Shown here one piece after another: positions 34,132-40,566 of a stretch of DNA of 40,566 nt. The stretch is from Prolixibacteraceae bacterium (lineage in GTDB: Bacteria > Bacteroidota > Bacteroidia > Bacteroidales > Prolixibacteraceae), in the NCBI GenBank assembly GCA_030602265.1, contig JAUWAB010000035.1, forward strand, positions 1 through 40,566. The letters are read 5' to 3'. Within the stretch, counting starts at the first letter, position 1, and each line of letters starts with the position of its first letter. The notes under the pieces were generated by a model. The model had not been told where the DNA came from and did not search any database. It saw only the letters and a list, made by a program, of their open reading frames with translations. Both the position numbers and the translations under genes were made by a program.

Positions 34132-34941
34132 ATGGATAAAACAATCAGTGAATTATTTGACCTTACAGGGAAAGTGGCCCTGATAACCGGTGGTACCCAT
34201 GGAATTGGCATGGCCATTGGTATTACCCTCGGAAAGGCCGGGGCAAAAGTTTGTGTAAACGATCTTTCGGAAGAGCGGCTTGCAGATGCCCGCACCAAAT
34301 ACAAAGAGGCAGGATTGGATGTTTACACTCTGGTGTTCGATGTTACCGACGAAAAACAGGTGGACGCAGGTATCTCCGCGATTGAAAAGGAAGTGGGTAC
34401 CATTGATATATTGGTCAACAATGCCGGGATTATCAAGAGGATTCCGATTTTAGACATGCCGGTGGCCGATTTCAGGCAGGTAATTGAAGTGGACCTCATT
34501 GCCCCGCTTATCGTCAGCAAAAGGGTAGCCCCCGGCATGATTGCCAAACGGGCCGGCAAAATCATCAATATGTGCTCGATGATGAGCATTTACGGCCGGA
34601 ATTCGGTTTCTGCCTATGCGGCTGCGAAGGGCGGCCTTAAGCTGCTTACGGCCAACATGACCTGCGAATGGGCGAAATACAATGTTCAGGTCAACGGCAT
34701 TGGACCGGGTTATATCGCAACCGCACAGACTGCACCGATCAGGGAGGGCAACCATCCGTTCAATGACCTGGTGATGACCCGTACACCAGCAGGCCGCTGG
34801 GGAGAACCGGAGGATGTGGCCAATGCCGCCCTTTTCCTGGCTTCCGCTGCCAGTAATTTTGTCAATGGCCATGTGCTGTTTGTTGATGGTGGCATTCTGG
34901 CCAATTTTGGTTATGTAAAAGGTGAAAATGATATACCTTAA
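34132..34941 (+). CDS. kduD: 2-deoxy-D-gluconate 3-dehydrogenase (KduD), SDR family
   Basis: This 269-residue SDR reduces 2,5-diketo-3-deoxygluconate to 2-keto-3-deoxygluconate with NADH. It has TGGTHGIG at 19-26, D44 after the second beta strand (NAD preference), NNAG at 96-99, Ser149, Tyr162 and Lys166 (YAAAK), and the C-terminal VDGGILANFG segment. Placement directly after kduI supports the name over other SDR functions. The ATG at 34132 starts MDKTISELFDLTGKVAL, the usual N-terminus; a longer in-frame start at 34063 would add 23 unrelated residues. The enzymes for the later steps (kdgK, kdgA) are not in the window. Confidence 0.93.
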   Translation: MDKTISELFDLTGKVALITGGTHGIGMAIGITLGKAGAKVCVNDLSEERLADARTKYKEAGLDVYTLVFDVTDEKQVDAGISAIEKEVGTIDILVNNAGIIKRIPILDMPVADFRQVIEVDLIAPLIVSKRVAPGMIAKRAGKIINMCSMMSIYGRNSVSAYAAAKGGLKLLTANMTCEWAKYNVQVNGIGPGYIATAQTAPIREGNHPFNDLVMTRTPAGRWGEPEDVANAALFLASAASNFVNGHVLFVDGGILANFGYVKGENDIP

Positions 34942-34945
34942 TAAT

Positions 34946-36169
34946 ATGAGAAATCTGATTCTGTTTGTTGCAGTCCTGTTGTTGACAGCCTGCAGCCAGT
35001 CGCTGCCAAAGGTAACTTTTACCAATACTTCGGATTACAGTCTCATGGAAAAACCTGTGCTCCTTCCAAGGGCACAAATCGAGGAAGTGCTCGGAAAGGT
35101 GGGTGATCATCAGGTAGTGCTGCTTTCTCCCGATAACGGCCAGACTTTTATAGCCAGTCAGACCGATGATACTGACGGGGATGGCCGGTGGGACGAACTG
35201 TTTACTCTTGTTGATTTTGGATCGGGGGAGAGCAAAACATTTTCCCTTGTTGTCAAAAACAGGGAGCATGTCCCGGTCTTTATCAACCGGACCAATATCC
35301 ATTTTGCTGATAAAAACGACCCGACAAAGATATTCACTGAAGCTGAACGCTTAAAAAATTCAGATACGGAGACTACGCAGAAGTATTTTCAGTACGAAGG
35401 TCCGGGATGGGAAAACGATGTGGTCGGTTTCCGGAATTATTTTGATGCCCGGAATGGTATGGACATCTGGGGAAAAACCACCCCGGAAATGATATTAGCT
35501 GGAGTCGGACTGGCAGACGGGCCCAGTTACCATGAATTACAACCCTGGGGAATGGATATCCTGAAGGTTGGAAATTCGCTGGGTGCAGGTGCCATTGCCC
35601 TGGAAACCGGCGAGGGTTTGTACCGGATTGGCCCCGATGGCCACGGAACCTATAATCTGGTTGCCGAAGGGCCCCTGCGTTCAACCTTTGACCTTGGGTT
35701 CAAGGGAATTCCGATAGATGGCCGGGAGTTGGATGTCAATCACCGCATCTGCATCATTGCCGGCAAACCCTGGTATAAAAGCGTGGTTACCATAAAAAAG
35801 GCTTCAGGGTTGAAGTTGGTTACCGGTATTGTAAACCTTCAGACAGACAGTGTTTACAGTAACAGCGGCAATGGTTATGCGTATATGTATACCCACGATA
35901 ACCAGGGGTTTGACGGGGAGAAACTGGGGATGGCCATCATCGTCCCGGGTAACACTATGAATGTTCTGACCGCCCCGGAAGAAGGAGCGGGGATAACCCA
36001 GACATTTTATACCACACAGGAGATTACGGAAAAACCGAATGTTTATTTCTTTATGGCCGGATGGGAAAAACAGGATTCCAAATGGTCGGAGCGCGAGTCA
36101 TTTGAAGAAGGGATAAATGAACAGGGACGGTTGATTGCCGCAAAGATTGATATAGCTTTTTCCAGATAA
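34946..36169 (+). CDS. DUF4861 lipoprotein
   Basis: This 407-residue protein begins MRNLILFVAVLLLTACSQ, with a lipobox LTAC and lipidated Cys at 17. The body, with GDHQVVLLSPDNGQTFIASQ and the DTDGDGRWDELFTLVDF motif (about 62-74), and HELQPWGMDILKVGNSLGAG near 195-214, belongs to DUF4861, found beside kduI, kduD and polysaccharide lyases in Bacteroidota. Its activity is not established; it probably acts on uronate-containing oligosaccharides or their products in the periplasm. It starts 4 nt after the kduD stop, so the three genes form one operon. The DxDxDxxD-like DDTDGDGRWD stretch might bind calcium. A GTG at 34922 and an ATG at 34928 are less likely starts. Confidence 0.87.
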   Translation: MRNLILFVAVLLLTACSQSLPKVTFTNTSDYSLMEKPVLLPRAQIEEVLGKVGDHQVVLLSPDNGQTFIASQTDDTDGDGRWDELFTLVDFGSGESKTFSLVVKNREHVPVFINRTNIHFADKNDPTKIFTEAERLKNSDTETTQKYFQYEGPGWENDVVGFRNYFDARNGMDIWGKTTPEMILAGVGLADGPSYHELQPWGMDILKVGNSLGAGAIALETGEGLYRIGPDGHGTYNLVAEGPLRSTFDLGFKGIPIDGRELDVNHRICIIAGKPWYKSVVTIKKASGLKLVTGIVNLQTDSVYSNSGNGYAYMYTHDNQGFDGEKLGMAIIVPGNTMNVLTAPEEGAGITQTFYTTQEITEKPNVYFFMAGWEKQDSKWSERESFEEGINEQGRLIAAKIDIAFSR

Positions 36170-36186
36170 AAGCAGAAGTTTTGCAG

Positions 36187-36224
36187 AAAAGAGGCTGTCG
36201 CGAAAAACCGGGACGGCCTCTTTT
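36187..36224 (+). terminator. intrinsic terminator of the kdu operon
   Basis: AAAAGAGGC (36187-36195) pairs with GCCTCTTTT (36216-36224), and TGTC (36196-36199) with GACG (36212-36215, one G-T pair), giving a 13-step stem with a 12-nt loop and T run in the right arm. It lies 18 nt after the DUF4861 stop and, being A-rich on the left, can also stop the convergent membrane-protein transcript. Confidence 0.8.
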
Positions 36225-36268
36225 GGTTTGAATGGCCTGGTTCGACCTGAACATGGCCACAAGTTCTG

Positions 36269-37099
36269 TCAGGGTATCAGATTCAGTGAAATAAATCCCT
36301 GGATAATTTTTCCGGTCTCCGGATCGAGCTGTGATCCGTACATGCTGTGCGGAATACTGTAGATAATGATCATGACAATGGATGCAACGACAATATAGCC
36401 GGGTTGCTCTTTTTTTCTGTTCATAACCACAGCCAGGATCCAGAAAACAAATGCCAGCAGGGTTTTATTGTCGGTAAGGTCCCAGGCGAAAGGAATACCG
36501 GCCCAGGCTTCCCCAAATGCATGCCACTGAACCCAGGGCCCCAATACCATACCACCCAGCCCGAGGAGCACCAGCGTCCAGACAGCAAGCCGCCTGTATC
36601 CTCCATATCTGAAGAAAGCCATTACGCCGGCCAGGTTCGACAGGAACATGGCCAAAAACATCAGGATGACATGAGGGGCAAGAATATATGCAGGGACATC
36701 CCCCTTAAAGCGGATCACCGTTGCATTGGTTTCATGAAGAGGGTAGACCTGTTCATTCTTCCGGAATTCAACCTTGTACTCCAGTTTGCCTGCAGGCGGC
36801 TGGTTCGGCAGTGAAACGGTAAGTTCGTCTCCTTTTCTGATCATCTCCACAGTGGTCCATTCATCTGTAGTCGGAAATTTCCGGTAGGTTACCGATCCGG
36901 TTACCTCCTGGTCATTAATTAAAAAAACCAGAGGACAGTCGGTTGTACCCCCATGACTTCTGGTCAGTTGGAATGGGTAAGTAATCCCGTCGATTTCTGT
37001 TTCGACTTTTTTCGGGTAGGTAGGCCCGGTTGACCTTTGATATATGACAGCCCCAAAGGTTATCATAACAGCAACCAAAATAAACATAAATCTTTTCAT
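36269..37099 (-). CDS. membrane protein of unknown function
   Basis: From the ATG at 37099 this is a 276-residue membrane protein that I do not recognise as a named family. One helix lies near 3-18 (FILVAVMITFGAVIY), followed by a beta-rich extracytoplasmic region of about 115 residues (with TRSHGGTTDCPLVFLIND and a Trp/Thr-rich strand set), then four helices at about 141-162, 171-191, 211-227 and 236-255. A WDLTDNKTLLAF segment precedes the fourth helix. Three histidines lie in or beside helices (APHVILM, VQWHAFG, SIPHSMY) and could bind a haem or metal. An upstream in-frame start at 37189 adds 30 residues without a signal and is not preferred. It is transcribed towards the kdu operon. Confidence 0.7.
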   Translation of the reverse strand: MKRFMFILVAVMITFGAVIYQRSTGPTYPKKVETEIDGITYPFQLTRSHGGTTDCPLVFLINDQEVTGSVTYRKFPTTDEWTTVEMIRKGDELTVSLPNQPPAGKLEYKVEFRKNEQVYPLHETNATVIRFKGDVPAYILAPHVILMFLAMFLSNLAGVMAFFRYGGYRRLAVWTLVLLGLGGMVLGPWVQWHAFGEAWAGIPFAWDLTDNKTLLAFVFWILAVVMNRKKEQPGYIVVASIVMIIIYSIPHSMYGSQLDPETGKIIQGFISLNLIP

Positions 37100-37428
37100 A
37101 TACAGAACAGTAATTCTCCGGGTTGAATTTGCAATTTTTTTTTTAAAAAGTAAGCATCTGTTAAAAATCCATAAAAAATTTATATTCAACGGTTTCCGGG
37201 AGAAGCTTGTTTGTAATTAGTACAAATTGCAAATTAACATCCATTAACAGAGTACAACCTGAGCATTTTATTCTTACATTTACATCAACTAAAACTAATA
37301 AACAAATTTTATGAAACTGATCGTATTATGCAACAGTTACCCCCTGTCTATTATTTTCAATCCACTGAACATCAAACTGATTAGATATCTTTCTAATACC
37401 AATTAATTACTTATCAAAATTAAAATCT
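37100..37428. other. 329-nt divergent intergenic region before the second susC
   Basis: This AT-rich region separates the leftward membrane-protein gene from the rightward susC. It contains a perfect 12-bp inverted repeat pair (AATTTGCAATTT at 37126-37137 and AAATTGCAAATT at 37224-37235, 86 nt apart), each nearly palindromic around TTGCAA. A short ORF (37311-37406) of 31 codons has no recognisable feature. No full TAnnTTTG promoter was found; TACATTTA near 37275 is the nearest. Confidence 0.5.
37311..37406 (+). other. 31-codon ORF in the susC leader, doubtful
   Basis: An ATG at 37311 opens MKLIVLCNSYPLSIIFNPLN and continues to a TAA at 37404-37406, ending 22 nt before the susC ATG. It is hydrophobic but has no basic start or cleavage site. 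It may be a leader peptide or a chance ORF. Confidence 0.15.
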
Positions 37429-40400
37429 ATGGAAAAACTAAAGTTTAAAAGGTGTAACTCTGTTGCAGCTTTTTTGTTGACAGCCATTTTTATGGCCTTT
37501 TCTCTAGGTTCTTATGCCCAGCAGAAGACCATCAGCGGGAAAGTAACCGACCAGACTGGTGTATCCATACCAGGGGTTACTGTCGTTGTGAAGGGAACAA
37601 CTACTGGAACCATTACTAACCTGGATGGTAATTACAACCTGGAAGTGCCGGCCAGTGCCGCAACACTTGTGTTCTCCTATGTGGGGATGGTTTCTCAGGA
37701 AATACCGATTGGAACCCAGACAACGATCAACGTATCTCTGCAGCCCGACATGGTGGGTGTTGGCGAGGTGGTTGTTGTAGGCTACGGTACCCGTATGAAA
37801 GAGGAACTTACCGGTGCTGTTTCCACGGTATCGGCAGAACAGATGCAGATTTCCACTGCCCCCAGTGTGGTAAGCCGCTTGCAGGGACAAGTATCCGGGG
37901 TAACCATTTCCCAGTCGGATCGTCCGGGTGGTGATGCCACTATTCGTATTCGTGGTATCGGTACAATCAACAATTCGAATCCGTTATTTGTTATCGACGG
38001 GGTACCGGTTGGACCAGGCAATAACCTCAGTGCCAGTGATATTGAGTCCATATCCATTCTGAAGGATGCATCTTCTGCAGCCATTTATGGGACCAGGGGT
38101 GCAAACGGTGTGGTAATCATCACCACCAAACGCGGTGCTGCCAACCAAAAACCGACGATCTCATTTACTGCCCGTTCAGGTATGACCAATGCCACCAATA
38201 AGTATGACATGCTGAACACTCAGGAATATGCTGATGCTGTATGGCTTTCGTTTAAGAACAAAGGACAGGCGCCCAAGCATGCACAGTATGGCTCAGGTGC
38301 CACACCGGTAATACCTGACTATATTCTGCCAGCAGGTGCTATGGAAGGTTCCCCGGGTGTAAATCCGGCTTTGTACAATTATCCTGATTATCAGATTTTT
38401 AAAGCCAATAAGCAAGGTACCGACTGGTATGATGAAATCTACAGATCCGGTATTGTCCAGGAGTATGACATGTCGATAACCGGTGGGGGACAGAACGGAA
38501 CCTATTCGTTCGGCGGAAGCTATCTTGATGAAGATGGTTATCTGATCCACACCAACTTCAAACGTTATACCTTCCGTATGAATGCTGATGCCAAATTCAA
38601 CAACTGGTTTAAAGCAGGTGAATCCCTGCAGGCCATTTATATTGATGAGTATGGCCGGTTTACTGATAATGCAGAAGACAGTTCCGTATCAGATGCCTAC
38701 CGTTCCCAGCCTATCATACCCGTATATGATATCAAGGGGAATTTTGCCGGTTCAAGAGCATCTGAAATGGGTAACTCTGAAAACCCGGTGGCCAGATTGT
38801 ACCGATCACGAAACAACAATGGAAAGTTTGTCAGGGTATTCGGAAACGTATTTGGTGAATTAACCTTTATCGAAGGATTGACATTCAAATCTTTGTTTGG
38901 GTATAATTTTCAACAGTGGAACTATTCAGGCTACACCATACCAAACTTTAACCACTCAGAGCCCAACAAGGTAAATGCCCATAACAGGGACTCCAACTAC
39001 TCGCTGCAGTGGAACTGGACCAATACACTGAACTATTCAACCACATTCGGAGATATTCATAAACTCAATGTTATTATTGGTACTGAATCGATCGATAACC
39101 TTTACCGTTCACTTAATGCAAGCCGCAGCCAGTATTTCTCGGAAGATCCCAGGTATATGCAGCTTGATTCCGGTGAAACCAACCAGCAGAACAGCGGTAA
39201 TACCTCTGAATGGTCTCTTTTCTCCCAGTTCGGACGGTTTAATTATGACCTGATGGGTAAATACTTCCTGGAAGGTACAGTCAGGCGTGACGGATCATCC
39301 CGATTCAGTACAGCAAATCAGTACGGAATATTCCCGGCTGCCTCAGCCGCCTGGGCCATGTCACAAGAGAATTTCATGGCGAGCACCCAGAACTGGATCG
39401 ATCTGCTTAAAATCAGACTTGGCTGGGGGGTAAGCGGTAACGACCAGATTGGTAATTATAACCCGTATACCACGTTCAGAACTCACCCGCATCAAGCGGC
39501 ATATGCACTCGGAGGTGCAGATAATACGGCCATTTCAGGATTTATCCCCGGAGCTTTGGGCAACGAGAACGTAACCTGGGAAACTACCCGAACCATTAAC
39601 CTGGGTGTTGATGCCACTTTATGGGACAGAAAAGTCAATTTGTCCTTTGACATATGGAACAGGCTGACTTCAGACATGCTTTTCCAGGATCCGATTCCGA
39701 ATGTCCTGGGTATTGCCACTGCACCGTTCATCAACATTGGTGAAATGAAAAACGTTGGTTTTGACATTGAACTGGGATATAACAATACCGTGTTTGACGG
39801 ACAATTAAAATATTCAGTAAATGCTACCATTTCACGGTATAGAAATGAGATTCTCAGACTGGCCACTGATCCGAAGCGGAATGTGGATGCAGGAAGCCTC
39901 CGCCAGATGACTTACACCAGGTATGCTGTAGGCACAGCTTTCCCAGAATTTTTTGGTTATGTGGTGGAGGGCATATTCCAGACCCAGGCAGAAGCCGATG
40001 CTCATCCTCAGTTTGGTACGACCAGCTATAACAAACCAGGACATTACAAGTACAAGGATATCAGCGGACCGGACGGAAAACCGGATGGAAAAATCACCGC
40101 TGATGACAGGACCTACATCGGGAGCCCGCATCCTGATTTTGTAGGCGGCTTGAATTTCGATTTCTCCTACAGCAATTTTGACCTGAATCTCTTCTTCTAT
40201 GGCAGTTATGGCAATGACATGGTCAACTACGTAACCCGCTGGATTGATTACGGTATGTTCAATGGAGGTCTGAGCAAGAGGGCGCTGTATGAAACCTGGG
40301 GCAGTCCCAAGTTAAACGGCGACAATTCTAAAGCCACCCTTCCGATGCTGGATCAGGATACCAATTCACAACAGCCCTCTACAGCATTTGTAGAAGATGC

Positions 40401-40566
40401 TTCGTTCCTGAGGCTCAAAAACGTGAAATTGGGTTACACTGTTCCTCAGAAGGTTCTGGATAAAGCACAGATTAAACGTCTGCATGTTTATGCACAGGTC
40501 AGCAACCTGTTTACGCTCACAAAATACAGCGGGCTCGATCCTGAAGTCAATGCATCGGGTTCCGGT
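37429..40566 (+). CDS. SusC/RagA-family TonB-linked outer-membrane transporter, 3' end cut by window
   Basis: This is the 1046-codon visible part of a second SusC-type transporter, running off the right edge without a stop. It begins MEKLKFKRCNSVAAFLLTAI with a signal peptide ending near YAQ (residue 28), followed by a carboxypeptidase-regulatory-like beta domain (about 30-105, LDGNYNLEVPA), the plug domain (YGTRGANGVVIITTKRG, about 222-238), and most of the barrel. The last residues seen (KYSGLDPEVNASGSG) are the family motif close to the C-terminus, so roughly 30-40 residues are missing. A susD gene should follow. It lies on the same side as the kdu operon and probably imports the uronate-containing glycan that this operon degrades, though a different control region separates them. 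It is clearly different in sequence from the SusC at 4958-7954. Confidence 0.95.
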   Translation, partial: MEKLKFKRCNSVAAFLLTAIFMAFSLGSYAQQKTISGKVTDQTGVSIPGVTVVVKGTTTGTITNLDGNYNLEVPASAATLVFSYVGMVSQEIPIGTQTTINVSLQPDMVGVGEVVVVGYGTRMKEELTGAVSTVSAEQMQISTAPSVVSRLQGQVSGVTISQSDRPGGDATIRIRGIGTINNSNPLFVIDGVPVGPGNNLSASDIESISILKDASSAAIYGTRGANGVVIITTKRGAANQKPTISFTARSGMTNATNKYDMLNTQEYADAVWLSFKNKGQAPKHAQYGSGATPVIPDYILPAGAMEGSPGVNPALYNYPDYQIFKANKQGTDWYDEIYRSGIVQEYDMSITGGGQNGTYSFGGSYLDEDGYLIHTNFKRYTFRMNADAKFNNWFKAGESLQAIYIDEYGRFTDNAEDSSVSDAYRSQPIIPVYDIKGNFAGSRASEMGNSENPVARLYRSRNNNGKFVRVFGNVFGELTFIEGLTFKSLFGYNFQQWNYSGYTIPNFNHSEPNKVNAHNRDSNYSLQWNWTNTLNYSTTFGDIHKLNVIIGTESIDNLYRSLNASRSQYFSEDPRYMQLDSGETNQQNSGNTSEWSLFSQFGRFNYDLMGKYFLEGTVRRDGSSRFSTANQYGIFPAASAAWAMSQENFMASTQNWIDLLKIRLGWGVSGNDQIGNYNPYTTFRTHPHQAAYALGGADNTAISGFIPGALGNENVTWETTRTINLGVDATLWDRKVNLSFDIWNRLTSDMLFQDPIPNVLGIATAPFINIGEMKNVGFDIELGYNNTVFDGQLKYSVNATISRYRNEILRLATDPKRNVDAGSLRQMTYTRYAVGTAFPEFFGYVVEGIFQTQAEADAHPQFGTTSYNKPGHYKYKDISGPDGKPDGKITADDRTYIGSPHPDFVGGLNFDFSYSNFDLNLFFYGSYGNDMVNYVTRWIDYGMFNGGLSKRALYETWGSPKLNGDNSKATLPMLDQDTNSQQPSTAFVEDASFLRLKNVKLGYTVPQKVLDKAQIKRLHVYAQVSNLFTLTKYSGLDPEVNASGSG

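Overview
The window looks like a chromosomal segment of a Bacteroidota (Bacteroidetes) bacterium, probably of the order Bacteroidales or Marinilabiliales; the order is a guess. The evidence is two SusC-type TonB-dependent transporters, a SusD lipoprotein, a protease with a type IX secretion (T9SS) tail, a glycine-rich RRM protein, DUF4097, DUF4861 and DUF3472 proteins, and promoters of the phylum-specific TTG / TAnnTTTG type in place of E. coli-like ones. No tRNA, rRNA or CRISPR array was seen.

Layout. 1-341: the first 19 codons of a probable IS110-family transposase (minus strand) and its AT-rich upstream region, which is where IS110 elements usually encode a bridge RNA, followed by a 28-bp-period palindromic repeat. 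342-3281: a short, error-prone-type DNA polymerase III alpha subunit. 3409-9712: a minus-strand susC-susD pair with a well-formed promoter and a structured leader, and a divergent secreted DUF5077/DUF3472 protein; no glycosidase is present. 9731-21439: housekeeping and miscellaneous genes (carB, metallophosphoesterase, glutamine synthetase, RluA-type pseudouridine synthase, SDR oxidoreductase, RsmF-type rRNA methyltransferase, outer-membrane barrel, RRM protein, ThuA-like protein). 21648-27059: a tightly coupled operon of a secreted trypsin-like protease and a complete BtuFCD/FecBCD-type ABC importer. 27203-29384: an ECF sigma factor, a probable anti-sigma factor and a DUF4097 protein. 29472-31923: a family 2 glycosyltransferase and a thioredoxin-fold lipoprotein-like protein. 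32026-36169: a LacI regulator divergent from kduI-kduD-DUF4861, with a 46-bp near-perfect palindrome over the kduI promoter. 36269-37099: an unrecognised membrane protein. 37429-end: a second SusC, cut by the window edge and probably the start of the uronate-linked polysaccharide utilization locus.

How it fits together. The right third reads as a regulated uronate catabolism locus: SusC imports oligosaccharides, KduI and KduD convert the unsaturated-uronate product to 2-keto-3-deoxygluconate, and LacI represses until an inducer appears. The protease-importer operon suggests release of a protein-bound cofactor (heme, cobalamin or iron chelate) followed by uptake. The sigma / anti-sigma / DUF4097 cassette looks like an envelope-responsive regulatory unit. 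The strongest unusual signals are the LacI palindrome, the IS110 upstream region whose transposase start codon is buried in a stem, the protease-importer coupling, the leader in front of the first susC, and a signal-peptide remnant between two intact genes.
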